From Hevea brasiliensis (lineage: Eukaryota > Streptophyta > Magnoliopsida > Malpighiales > Euphorbiaceae), in the NCBI RefSeq assembly GCF_030052815.1, contig NC_079510.1, positions 25,666,823-25,730,822 of the forward strand: a stretch of DNA of 64,000 bases, given 5' to 3'. Positions 13,401 to 24,496 of the stretch are shown in pieces. The notes under the pieces were generated by a model. That model made no database searches. It saw only the letters and a list, made by a program, of their open reading frames with translations, and was not told where the DNA came from. Position numbers and translations under genes: made by a program. Every line of letters starts with the position of its first letter. Position 1 is the stretch's first letter.

Positions 13401-14316
13401 AGACAGAGGAGAAAACAGTCAAACAGAGAATCAGCTCGCCGTTCTAGATTGCGCAAACAGGTAATGAAGTGCTCTTCAGAATCCGATGCTTTACAGCTAT
13501 ATCCCACAATATGCCTCTATTTGAATTAATTGGGTTGTGTGCGGCTTTTGAATCAGGCTGAATGTGATGAGCTGGCCCAGCGTGCTGAAGCCCTAAAAGA
13601 AGAAAATTCCAATCTGAGATCAGAAGTAAACCGGATCAAGGGCGAGTATGAGCAACTTCTTGCAGAAAATGCATCTCTCAAGGTGATGCTCTTTCCTGGT
13701 TTGATCAGTTTGATATTGGTTCCTTTTTTTTTCCCCAACTTTAGTGATCATACCTACCTCCCTGCACTGGGTATACAATGAAGAACTAGTCAGCCAGATC
13801 ATTTGTGTCATTACAGTTACAAGCCCTGAAAAATTTTACTCAGAAGAGAGCAGCTGATCCAGTGGTGGGCAGAACTATGCAGGAAATTCAAGTTGGGAAA
13901 TTTGATCAATGAACAATCGGGAATAATTTTCAATGAAAGTGCCTTTTATTTTTATTTACACTGATTTAAAAATAACAAAAAAATTGATTTCATTATAGTG
14001 TGGTTTGCGGTTGGTTGAAAATGATCATCTTTGCAAATGGCACTCAAGACAGTCACAACAAAGCATGTCTTCTTGGACAATGGAAAGGCTCCAGATATGG
14101 GCAACAGACCCATTTTAATGCTGTTATGAGACGGAATGTTTAGAGTTACCAAAATCTATCCTTCGAATAAAATTGCTAGTCTGACTCATTTTGGTTTGTG
14201 TATTAATGCAGGAGAGGCTTGGGGAATTTCCTGGGCACGAAGAATTTAGGGCTGGCAGGAATGACCAACATTTGGGCAATGATACACAAAAGACTGGACA
14301 AACAGACCATGCGTAG
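1896..14316 (+). CDS. bZIP16: G-box-binding bZIP transcription factor, bZIP16/bZIP68 type (12 coding exons, 406 aa)
   Basis: Coding pieces read by splice sites and frame: 1896-1967, 2063-2119, 2232-2306, 3294-3383, 3484-3543, 3634-3803, 4872-4926, 7713-7755, 7846-8135, 13383-13460, 13557-13682 and 14212-14316 (TAG). All introns are GT-AG, and phases agree throughout to give 406 residues, close to Arabidopsis bZIP16. Residues about 40-120 are the proline, tyrosine and histidine-rich GBF activation region ([21 protein letters not shown]). A Ser/Gly/Asn-rich middle follows. The basic region at about 305-330 contains NRESARRSR, the N-x7-R DNA-contact signature. A leucine zipper follows to about 372. 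Cys333, just after the basic region, matches a cysteine discussed as redox-sensitive in the Arabidopsis proteins. The family binds CACGTG G-boxes in nuclear light, hormone and stress responses. Introns 6, 7 and 9 contain transposons, yet the frame is intact. The choice between bZIP16 and bZIP68 is uncertain. Confidence 0.95.
4363..4778 (-). mobile_element. Solo LTR of a Ty3/gypsy family in bZIP intron 6
   Basis: A 416-bp unit starting tgttag and ending gaaca, flanked on both sides by the perfect 5-bp duplication ggtgg (4358-4362 and 4779-4783). Its body resembles the LTR of the element at 9281-12910, for example 'cagaattcagaatgcc', 'tttccctccaatt' and the 'ctaacagctg' stretch. It contains a G run and a (GA)n microsatellite at about 4455-4489. 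No internal region is present, so it probably arose by LTR-LTR recombination. Strand is given by analogy with the related element. Confidence 0.8.
5668..6020. repeat. Possible hAT-like MITE (gcttataag-rich)
   Basis: The segment begins 'gggggtttggcatagcttat' and ends with 'cttgttggacaggcttataagct'. It is filled with repeated 'gcttataag' words in both orientations and 'gtttggt' motifs, a pattern common in plant hAT-type MITEs. Terminal inverted repeats are imperfect and I saw no clear 8-bp target duplication, so the class is tentative. It lies in bZIP intron 7. Confidence 0.4.
6524..7362 (+). pseudogene. 5'-truncated RTE-clade LINE reverse transcriptase fragment with (TTGAG)n tail
   Basis: Conceptual translation begins at the RT catalytic box [10 protein letters not shown] and continues through motifs typical of plant RTE elements: [46 protein letters not shown] and the terminal ADPKFLG. 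An in-frame stop occurs near 6703 and a frameshift near 6920. The element ends in the pentanucleotide array TTGAG at 7330-7362, as expected of RTE elements with microsatellite tails. Everything upstream of the FADD motif, including the endonuclease, is missing, as in 5' truncation during target-primed reverse transcription. It sits in bZIP intron 7 in the same orientation as the gene. The 16-bp sequence encoding the FADD box is duplicated at 6524-6555. Confidence 0.85.
9281..12910 (-). mobile_element. Decayed Ty3/gypsy chromovirus-type element in bZIP intron 9
   Basis: A 3.6-kb element in reverse orientation. The left LTR spans about 9281-9647 and a truncated right LTR about 12749-12910. The LTRs share the 'ctaacagctgcaact' block and the 'cttctcctatatgtaac' end. 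Flanks are gtttc (9276-9280) and gttcc (12911-12915), a 4/5 target duplication. The right LTR is fused directly to the protease region, so the primer-binding site and gag are gone. The C-terminal part of the polyprotein looks like a chromodomain, pointing to a chromovirus. It lies within a 5.2-kb intron, antisense to the gene. Confidence 0.85.
9728..12766 (-). pseudogene. Broken gypsy polyprotein (protease, RT, RNase H, integrase remnant, chromodomain-like tail)
   Basis: Read from 12766 downwards. The protease region has the ILVDSG active-site motif (about 12680). An RT N-terminus follows ([28 protein letters not shown]). The FFDDVIIYS catalytic box is intact near 11660. RNase H has [10 protein letters not shown] and KAADALSR. 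A heavily damaged integrase zinc-finger remnant lies around 10500-10620, and a [10 protein letters not shown] chromodomain-proximal tail lies at 9728-9967. Multiple stops and frameshifts separate the pieces, and no gag is present. In an intact element this would be a single Gag-Pol reading frame; this copy cannot encode it. Confidence 0.85.
13817..13912 (+). other. Candidate alternative terminal coding exon of the bZIP gene
   Basis: Inside intron 11, an AG at 13815-13816 (cattacag) precedes an open stretch in phase with the upstream exon end at 13682. It would replace the last 34 residues with 31 different ones beginning LQALKNF and stop at TGA 13910-13912. The composition looks exon-like. 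The canonical last exon at 14212 is far better supported by family knowledge, and the polypyrimidine tract here is weak. Confidence 0.3.
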
Positions 14317-14620
14317 TGTGGTCACTCCCCGTTTAAAAAAGCCGCTTTTCAGGAGCTTACCCTAACCAATTAGTAACAGGAGTCATTTTGCATAGCATGT
14401 AGTTTACATTTATCGAAGCTGACCTTTACAATTTTAGGATTTGTTCCTCTCATATCTTCCTAAATTTCATATTGGGTCCACTTTCAACAATCGGAGAACT
14501 AGGATGGTATGTAAGTGAAATTTGTGTCATACCCCGTTTCAAGAGGGTTGTATTTACGCTGATAACTTTTTGTTCCCTTTTTATTTTACTTTGTTATCCT
14601 TGTAATTTTCTTTTCAATTT
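14317..14620 (+). terminator. Probable 3' UTR and polyadenylation region of the bZIP gene
   Basis: About 300 bases of moderate composition follow the TAG stop, then T-rich sequence ('ttttcttttcaattttgg') near 14600. No single polyadenylation signal is decisive, so the end is approximate. Confidence 0.5.
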
Positions 14621-16767
14621 TGGCTGATCTAACCACATCGTGATTATGAGAGCCTTAATAAGATTTATCAAGGGTTCTAGTTTACAAATTAAAATTTATC
14701 AAATTTATGGGAGGAAATAAAATATTGAAAGTGTATGTAAGTGATGGACTAAAATATAATGATGTATTTTATTGAATTTAAAATTTATTGTATATTTATG
14801 ATATTTATACAAAGTGAAACAAAAGTTATGAAGAATAAAAGTGAGACAAATTTGAGTATATAATTTCTTTGCATGTAAATTAAAATATGACATGAATTTA
14901 ATAAATCAAAATATTGGCGTCTATTTTTACATCGATGTGTGCCTGTGTGATTAGGGCTAATGAGGAGACTAATGATGAGAACAAATGGCAGTGGACGTGT
15001 ATGAACATAAATTGAAGGATTCTTATCAATTACATTACCAAATTAATCTAGGCGTAGATGATTGAAAATTAGAGTTTAAGGGTTGGGAAATGGTAATGGA
15101 CAAGTATGAATATAAATTAAAGGCTTCTTATCAATTAAATTACCAAATTAAAGTAGGCTTCGATGGTTGAAAATTAGAGTTAAGGGTTGGGAATAGGTAG
15201 AAAAGGTTAAAAAGAGCTTAAAATTGATCACTAGAATTAGCTTTGGATCTCTTGGCCATATGGAAATGGCTTGCTAAAGAGCCTTAAAAGGCAAGCTTGG
15301 CCCACTTGGGCTTGAGGTGGGGCCGTTTAGTGTTTTTAGCCTTGGCCCATGGAAAGAGGGTCCGATTGTGAACCCTTCTAGTGCTTCAAATATTGAATAA
15401 AGCAAGAGGAAGGCGTTTTGTATTCATACATTTTCAAGGACAGAAAAATCAAAACTACCTTTGCTTTGGAGAATTTAGAAGAGAAAAGCCTTTACATTAT
15501 GTCTAGACAAGATTTATATCAGAAATTATGTCCAGATAAGGTTTTTAATTATAAAATCTAATTTTAAAATTTTATCTTATTTTAATTATTAAATGATTGT
15601 TCAAGGTGTTGGCACTATGGACAAAGACTTGTCAGAGTTTGGTGTAGAAATAAAAGAATGCCAAGTGATGCTGAATTCAAGCTCAGGGTTCTCTTTATCT
15701 TGGATTAATAGGCAAACTAACAAGGTTGCTTATGTTCCAGGTAAGCTGTCTTAAATCATGTTGGCTTTGCTGTTTGGGATATTGTTCCTCCTTTTTTATT
15801 AATTTTTTATTTAATTTTTTTATCCATATTTTTTCACTTAAAAAATTAATTTTACTTGAGTGCATGGAATGAGTCTATTAGCTCTGATTAATTTAAACCG
15901 TTTAAGCTAAGTTTTTCTTTATTTTTTAATATAGCTTTAAGATTAAAATAAAAAACTACCTTATATGATTATATTTATCTCATTTACTATACTTTATTTT
16001 TTAAAATAATTTGAAGTGACTTTATTTATAATAAAATATATTTTACTTATTAAAATAACATTATAAAGTAAAAAAAAAAATACAAAAAGAAATCACACGA
16101 TAATGAATATGAGAATTTAAATATATATATTTTTTAAATTATTATCACTAATACATTTTAGCCTATCAATTTATAAAATCATAACCCTATATTTTTTTAG
16201 ACTATATATAATTATTAAATAATTGTTATAATAAATTATAAATAATATATTCTATGATAGCTTATATAAATAATAATTGATAGTTTTATGTGTTGACTAA
16301 ATGACTAGAAAAATAAAAATTTTTATAAGTTTTTTAAATTTTAGCGAAATCTTTTAATTTTATTAAATTAATCTCAAACTTTTACATTAGTTTCACTCTT
16401 AGCAATTAGTTTAATTAGATTATTTAATTGACAAAAGTAATTGAAATATTTGCATACATTTTTAATATTAGCCAATCATTTTATTTTTTTTATCAAATTT
16501 AGCAGCTATTCTAAAATTGATAAAATATTATTCTAATTAATTTTTCTATTGTTTTGAAAGTTGTAATTATATTTATTTTGGTTATATTATTCGTTCTCAT
16601 TTTATATTTAAAATATTTAATTTTTTATAAAATTTTTTGCCTTAAATTTAAAATAAAATTATGAGAAAGACGTGAGTTAAAAGTATAAATAGAAGGAAAG
16701 AGAAAATAAATTAAAAATAAAGTTAATAATATTAAATATATTATTCATTTATTATATATATATATTT
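14621..16767. other. AT-rich intergenic DNA with no gene recognised
   Basis: More than 2 kb with short, unrelated open frames and many A/T runs. The only structure I can define is the 105-bp tandem duplication listed separately. Confidence 0.5.
14992..15200. repeat. Two-copy tandem repeat, about 105-bp period
   Basis: Copy 1 starts 'tggacgtgtatgaacataa' at 14992 and copy 2 'tggacaagtatgaatataa' at 15097. Both continue through 'cttatcaatta' and 'ttgaaaattagag' to 'ggttggga', with scattered substitutions. Confidence 0.8.
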
Positions 16768-19700
16768 TGTAACACTCCTATTTATATAGCCTGGTATATT
16801 TCACTATTCCGGTGATCGGTGTCGGTCCGGACAATTAAGGGGATTAGAACCACATTTAAGACAACTAGATAAGCCCTGAATACAAATAATTAGTAATTGT
16901 CAATTAGTTAAGTATAAATAAGAAAAACAAAACATAAGAAGTTAAATGAGCCGAGAGTCACAGTGATGGGTGACCTTCTCAGGAAGGATTGCGAAGTCAA
17001 TCGTAACTCAAATTTCAAACCGGAAAATGTGACGCCGCGGTCCTTAGGACTATTACGAACACAGTAAAAAAGAGAAAATCATGAAAATGAATTGTTAATC
17101 AAGTCAAATAATTAGGTCAGAGAGCCAGAAGAAATATTGAATTATTTGCAAATCGGATTGAACCGGCGAGGGGCAATTTGGTCAATTGACCCCGAGAGCT
17201 GACTCCTGACCTAACTGTCAAATAAAATCGGAGAAAAGAAAATTTGGAAGTCGAAAATTAAATTAAAGAACTAATGAAAAAATTAAATAAAAAAAAAGAA
17301 AAAAAAAGAAAAGAAAATGAAAAAGGTGAAAAGAGATGACATCATGCATGACATCATGCATGATGCCATAAATATTATAATTAATATATTTAATTAATTA
17401 GATATTTTGGTCTTCCATAAGATAAAAATTCATAAAAGAAAAGAAAAAAAAAAACAAAAAGTTCTTCTTCCTCATCCCTTGCCGCCTCACTCCCTCTCTC
17501 ACCCTCTCCCTCACTTAAACCACCATTAAAGCTCATTTTGAGCTTGAGGAAACACTAAATCCCATCCTAGAAAACTTACTTACCAACCTTAAACCTTGTT
17601 AATTTCACTTGAAAAGAAGTTTGAGCAAGAAAAGGAAAGGAAAAAAAAGAAGAGAATTGAGGAAGAGGAATTTCAAGTGAGGTAAGCAATCTAAATTGAA
17701 AATTTTAGTTTATTGATTATGTTTGTGGTTTGAGTAACCTAGAAATTCATTTACAATCAAAAGAAAACATTTGTGGAGGACCAAAGGGAATTTCGGCCAG
17801 CCTATGAAGGGGAATGAATTGCATGAGTTTGATTGCATTAAACTTGTTAGAATACTTGAATGAGATGTAAGAGTATGTTAAGATGTGTTGAATCAATCAA
17901 ATATAACAATTAGTGTGAATTAGGGTTTTGCACCTAGGATTTGGAAGACAAAAGTGTGAAAATTTGTTAAATGATGTGTTTGACTTTGTTGGTGATGAAA
18001 AATGGTCACTTGTGACCAAATGAAGTGTGATGGAAGTGTTGGAGTTGAGTTTAAATTCGAATTCAATGTGGTCATGCTGCAGGCAGCAGGACCAAGGTCC
18101 CTTTAAGGGACCAAAACTAAAACTTTACAAGTCCAATTGGTGTGAGGCTAATTGGGAATGAAAATAGACACAAAATGGAACATTTTTTATTTAGGAATTA
18201 TGCCCAAAAAGTGAACAAAACCTAGTGAACAAATTGACCAAATCTGGATTTTCTCAGTCTGCCTTGTATAAACTGACCAAATGAATAGTGTTTGTTTATT
18301 TGGCTATAACTTGAGCTAGGCAGGACTAAATGACCTGAAATTTTACCAGTGGATAGTTGAGATATAGACCTAAAACTTTCATGAAGAACATAAACTCAAA
18401 TTATTCCATTAACCAAGTCATTTGACTACCCCAAGTTGATAACCTAAAACTGCCATAACCAAAATTTGCCCAGAAATTTGGGTTAAGTCCAATCCGGCAA
18501 CCATGATTCAAATGGCTATAACTTGAGTTACAAAACTCCAATTGGAGTGATTCAAAAAGGAGAATAAACTTAAGACAATAGAAAACATTTTCTATGAAGA
18601 AAGTTTTGCCAAATTCTAACAGTAAAATGACCAATGGAACAATGCAACTTAAGACACCAAAACTAAAAATTTGCAAATTTGTCTAAAAGACTTAGAATTT
18701 GAGTAAACAACCAAAACCAACAAATTTAGTGACCAAAATGTGGTATGTGGGTGAAGTTGGAATTCCCATGCCTATTAAGCCTTAGAAAGTCAACAAATTG
18801 ACTTGAATAGTATCGTGAATAGTAACTCCGAAACACAAATTTTAAAGAATGCCAAGTTTAGCATATTAAAGCTAGGTATAAGTGAATTTGAATTTATTTT
18901 TGGATTTATGATGAGTTATGATACTGAAACACTGTGAAACTGTGTGTTTCAGTTGAAAAGAACACCGGGAAAGAACCCGAGGAATCGAGTCAAGGCCAAG
19001 AGGCGACTCGCTTAAGGTTTGTGCACAACTAACTATTTTGTTACTTTTCACTTCTAAATTGATTTGAACAAGTTTATTTTATTATTTATAATTTTATTGT
19101 GTTGAGGATTTAAATTTGTTGAATGAAATTGTATAAATTAAATGTAAATTTTCTTATGCATTTAAGGATTTATTGCATGATTTTGAGGATTGTAAATTTT
19201 AAGTTTGATGTGTTGCCAACCTTGAGCATGAATTTATGATGATTAAATATGTTGATGATTTGTAAACACGTTGTAAATAGAAATTGTTTTGAATATGATT
19301 TGAAACTACAGTTGACATGGTAAAATTTATTGTGAATTCTCATTAGCATGTCTAGTGAGATATCTCCTCCACTAGATGGGGCGAGTTTCTTCCTCTCTAA
19401 CTTGCCAGTTAGGGAAGAATTTGAATGAGTACTCATATATACTAGCTAGTCTTTGTTCGTCCCTTTTAGCCTCGGTTATTGGGAGAGTGTGAAATGTCAT
19501 GGTGTACAACACGGCATCTATTTGAATTTTGGGTCATGGGTTCAACTGTGTGGATTGTTGGCAACGCCCTTTAAATTATACATAGTTTGATAAATTGTAG
19601 TTGAAATAAATAATTTGTCAGTGATTCAAAATATTTTTGTATTGTTTCGGTATTTAAAAGAAATGTAGATAAATAGTTACTATTTGATCAAAATGTTATT

Positions 19701-20576
19701 CAAATGAATAATTTGCATGAATGAAAATATTGATTTCTGAACGTTATGAATTTTGAAGAATTTAGAAATTTTAAATTTTTATTTGTTATGAATTGTCAGG
19801 CATAACTTGTATTAAGTTTTAAATTATTAGTTTGTACACCACTGAGTTCACGACTCAGCGATAGCTTTATATACTGTCGCAGGTGAAAGGATTAATAAAG
19901 CAGCTGAGCAAGATTTTTGAAAGACATAGTGAGACTATATTCTGGTATATCATAGGTATACCTTTGTACTTTAGATTTTGATGTAATTCTGTAATTATAT
20001 GTATAAAATTTACTTTGAGCAGTTGTATCAATTCTTTTGTAATATATTTTTGGATTGTAATGAAATACAAATTATTATAAGGTTATCTTGAGATTTTATG
20101 TATTTATAAAGTTTTGCACTATTAAATTTTTAATACTCCCATGAATGTAAATATTCATTTTGTTATCTTAATGAGATATTTCAATGTTTGATTTAATTTA
20201 AACTGCGTATTGAGTTGCTTGTGTTGAATTGTGAAATGAGATTGAATAATGGAGTTGTGATTGAGAAAAATATTGGGAGTGTCTTTATTTTCAGGTTTTG
20301 AAGAACTGTTTTCTTAAAATACAGACGGCACTCTGCCGAAATTTTTGTAAAAATTACGGAGATTTTAAATATATAAAAATTTGATTTATGTTTGGACTTT
20401 AAATAAAGGTTTTTAATATTTAAAAAAAAAAATTTTACCCACCAATTTAAAAATGAACAAAAATTGTTTTAAAATCACTTGTAATATATTTAATGGATTA
20501 CCGGTAGGCGAAGTACGGTAATTCATTAGGTGTACTACGGGAGCATGTTACATATTACGAGGAATAGGGTGTGACA
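16768..20576 (+). mobile_element. Large solo-LTR-like unit (chromovirus/Tekay-like ends), copy 1
   Basis: A 3.8-kb unit beginning TGTAACACTCC and ending GGGTGTGACA, the TG...CA ends expected of an LTR. Its interior is related to the units at 24497, 28039 and 37767, for example the 'caattggtgtgaggc' block, 'ggtgacc...' near the start, and a CT-rich tract after a TATA-like region. It contains no transposon protein. It sits in a TA-rich tract; flanks tattt and tatat match at 4 of 5. The Tekay lineage is inferred from LTR length and ends only. Confidence 0.65.
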
Positions 20577-20936
20577 TATATATATATATATATATATATA
20601 TCAATGTGAAGATTGTTAAAATTAATGAAAATAAATTATTGAATAAATCAATAAAATTAAAAGAAATAGCTAACATTGATAATAGTGAAAAAAATTGAAT
20701 TATTTTTCTTAATTGATGAGTTCAATTGTTTTTAATTAAATTTATTGTTAAAATTGAAAACAATTGAAAGCATTTATGATCAAATTGATAAAATTAAAAA
20801 TTTTGGCTAAAATTGATAACGACATAAAAGTTTTAATTCTTTTTTTTCATTTAACCTTATCTGTTGGATATATAAGTTCATAATACATGCATGCCTTTCC
20901 TTAATTATATTTTTTCCTTTGGAAACTGTTGGATCA
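20577..20936. other. TA microsatellite and AT-rich spacer
   Basis: A (TA)n run at 20577-20601 is followed by AT-rich sequence with no recognised gene. Confidence 0.55.
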
Positions 20937-21940
20937 TCTATAGCCAACAACACAACACAATTAATAACGCAACCCTTTGTAATATGTAAATTACTTATAA
21001 TACATAATAAATCATGCAATTTATGGTTAAGATATAATATAACTACCATGATGCATGGATGTGCATGGAGTGTAATAAAATAGTTTGACATAACAATTAA
21101 AACAGTTTAAGTAAGTTTTAGTCGCGGTATTGGTTGACCGTTTATTGTTATTAAGCTTGCAATGACATCTCTCATTGTTGGCTAAAGTGACCTATACAAA
21201 TATGCTAATAGTTTATTAGACACTAATAATTAATTAATTTTAATTACTTAATTAACTTAACTTGATTCTCTTAGTTATCCTGCCGAAAATTCAACATAGT
21301 CTCCTGTGTAATTAGATATATCCTCCCTACAAAGTAACACAATCTCAAGGCCTTAAGCTCACAACAATTTCATAATGTCCCTCTAGGGCCTACAAAAGCC
21401 TAATTCAATTTTCTGTAGTTCAATTCTTTTTTAGGTTTCCTAACTCCTTTATAGTGTTCTCATGTTATTTTAAATCATTTTACATAACTATTGCATACCT
21501 GGAATATTTTATAAATTAATATAATTAATTTTGTTCATAGTTTAGAATATAGATAAAATGGCCAATTGGACAAAAAATGCCAAAAGTTTATATCAATTCA
21601 CATTCATATTCATAACTTTTAATTTTGACTGAAATAGCCACACCTTTGAGATTTATCACAATTGTATTTAATGGAGTGAAATTGAATTTAAAAAGTTAAT
21701 GGTAAATATAATACAGTGCCAAAAATTTTATTTGACTAACAAATAAAAGTTCTAGATATAATCGTGATTTAATATAAACTTTGACATTTTTAGTCCATTG
21801 ATTAAACTTTATATTTAAAAATAAATTTTATTTTATATTTATTTTTAATTGAAACTTCATACTAAAAAATATATTTATTAAATTTAATTTATGTAATTAA
21901 CTTTTAAATCAAGGCAAATAAATTTATGTATCCAAATATA
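20937..21940. repeat. Left arm of a long imperfect inverted repeat
   Basis: Its reverse complement matches 32185-32545 plus 34985-35451. Shared landmarks include 'cacaattaataacgcaac' against 'gttgcactattaattatg', 'attagtgtctaataaa', 'gaattaggcttttgtaggc' and the block around 'caatttcactccatt'. About 2.4 kb interrupts the right arm but not this one. The repeat's origin is unknown, and no coding content is seen. Confidence 0.75.
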
Positions 21941-21959
21941 AAAAGTAAAAAGAAATTCA

Positions 21960-22790
21960 TATATTTTTACAAAATAATTTTGAAAAGAATATATAATTAA
22001 AAATAATATATTCTACATGAATTGTAGCATCCATTAAGTAAAATGTATATTTTATATATAATTTACTCTAATTAATATATATATTTTATTTAACGTGTGC
22101 TACATTTCATGATAAACCGGTTTAAACATAAATTTTTTCATTGATTTTTTACTAAATTTTTGAAAAACCCATTAATGAGATCAAATTTTAATTGAAGAGA
22201 GAAAAAAAAAACTCAATGCAAAAATATATATATGATTCTACAATTTTATTCTTCTCCTCACAAAAAAAAAATTGAAAAAAATGAAAAGAAAAATAATTCT
22301 ATGAAAATTTGTAAAGAACTCGTATATTTTACTTTTCATTTTCACGAAATTTGTAAATGTGAAGAACTTATATAAGTTATATGATTTATATGTCTTAATA
22401 TTATATATCATGTATTTTGATCTATATGATAAATTAGGTTCACATATGATTTTTTTTTTCAACTATTACTCATTAATTCTTTAAAAAACTCACCAATGAG
22501 TGTAAATTCTAATTCAAAGGAAAAAAAAAAACTCTTTGCAATAATATTCATGGTTCTATAATTCTCTTTTCAAGGAAAAAAAAACAAGAAAAAAAATCAG
22601 TGCAAAAAATTTATATTTAAAATCAATTTATCATGAATTGTGGTTTTAATTATATAAAATGCGCATGTTAATTAAAGTAAACGATATATAAAACACATAT
22701 TTTATTTAATAGATCTTACAATTCATGTGGAATATATTCTTTTCAATTATAAATTCTTTTTAAAGTTGCTTTATAAAAATGTATAAATTT
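21960..22790. repeat. Imperfect palindrome, arms about 200 bp, next to copia remnant
   Basis: The left arm (about 21960-22160) and right arm (about 22590-22790) are inverted copies, seen in 'gaaaagaatatataatt', 'ctacatgaattgtag' and 'catgataaaccggttt' against their diverged complements. Between them, about 22140-22270 and 22450-22580 look like diverged direct copies ('aatgagatcaaattttaatt' against 'aatgagtgtaaattctaatt'). It could be a foldback or MITE-like element. The right arm ends almost exactly where the copia coding remnant begins. Confidence 0.65.
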
Positions 22791-22804
22791 AAATGATTAT
22801 GAGA

Positions 22805-23996
22805 TTTGGCAGATGGATGTCAAAATTGATTTCCTCAATGGATAGATAGAGGAAGATATTTTTATAGAACAACCTAAGAGTTTTAAATCCAATGATGGTT
22901 CTAAAGTATGCAAACTTAAAAGATCTATTTATGGTCTAAAGCAAGTTTTGAGGAGTTAGAACATACATTTTGATGAAGCCATTAAACCTTTTGGTTTTAT
23001 AAAAAATGAAGATGAACCATATGTGTACAAGAAGATTACAGGGAGTGCAACGACTTTCCTAATCTTGTATGTGGGTGATATATTGTTAATAGGAAATGAT
23101 ATTGGTATGCTAACAATTGTAAAAATCTAGTTGTCTAGTATTTTCTTCATGAGAAACTTAGGGGAAACAACCTATATTTTAGGAATTCGCATCTATAGAG
23201 ATAGATAAAAAAGAATGATAGGTTTATCCCAAAGTCTATACTTGGAAAAGGTGTTAAAAGGGTTCAACATGCTTGATCCAAGAAAGGATTGTTGTAAGGC
23301 ACAATATCCATCTTTCCAAAGATATGTCTGCATAGACACTCGAGGAAAGAGAAAAGATGGCAATAATTCCATATGCTTCAGTAATTGGAAGTCTAAAGTA
23401 TGCTATGTTGTGTAAAAGGCTAGATATTGCTTATGCTGTTAGTTTGACTAGCAGATTTCAATCCAATCTAGGTTTAGAACACTAAACTGTAGTCAAGAGT
23501 AGCCTTATGTACTTAAAAAAACTAAGGATTTAATTTTTATTTATGGAGGAGGTGATTTACAACTTGATGGATTTACAGATTCTGACTTCCAATCAGATGT
23601 AGATGATAGAAAGTCTATCTCAGGTTTTGTGTTTATTTTTAATGGAGGTGCAGTCAACTGAAAAAGTTCCAAGCGGACAATAACTGCTGATTCCACTACA
23701 AAGGCTGAGTATATTGTTGTATTTGATGATACAAAAGAAGCTATTTGGATAAAAAAAGTTCATCATAGAACTTGGAGTGGTTCCTTCGATTGTGTCACCT
23801 ATTCCTCCCTACTGTGACAACAATGGTGCTATTGCCCAAGCAAAGAAACCTAAGTCTCACTAGAAATCCAAACACATAGAAAGGCACTATCATATTATCA
23901 GAGAGATAGTTGGAGAGGCAATGTAGCCATGCATAAAATAGCTTCAATTAAGAATCCAGTATTTTGTAATGATTGGCTCTAGTGCAAGTGGGAGAT
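22805..23996 (+). pseudogene. Ty1/copia reverse transcriptase-RNase H remnant
   Basis: Conceptual translation shows copia RT motifs (WQMDVKIDFLNG, SIYGLKQ), a YVGDILLIG box where YVDDI is expected, and RNase H motifs (STTKAEY, KHIERHYHIIRE). Many in-frame stops and frameshifts are present, and everything upstream of the RT middle is absent. A polypurine tract ('gcaagtgggagat') immediately precedes the LTR at 23997. In the catalytic box one Asp is replaced by Gly, so this copy is dead in several ways. Confidence 0.85.
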
Positions 23997-24496
23997 TATT
24001 AGTAGTATGCTCTAGAGCATAACTTATAATTTGTATCTTGTAAATATTAATTCCTATTTAACGGCATATATCTTTTCTTTTAATTTAAATTGTTTAAATT
24101 TAATTGAAAATATCTTTTAATAACTTATTAGATGTTTGATTCTTCAGATGTTAAGAATACAAGTAACAGAACATCTAGTACAAGTGTTATAATTTTGGTT
24201 CACAGTCAAGGATCCCTTATTGGGTATGATTTACCCATATAAACTGTTACCTTTGTTTGTTTGCATGGATTAGTATGAGATATTAATAAGATGGAATGGT
24301 AAGTCTCATGCCATATAATAAACATGGTGGGCACTTATAAGATAAATAGGCTGAACCAGTGACATTCAAATGATGTATACATAGAGTTTACTCTTGTCAA
24401 TACATTATCATCTAGATCATAATAGTGCATATAATCTCTTGACCTGAGATAATATGGTTATCTTGTATATAAGTGATTTGAGTTTGATATCGTTTA

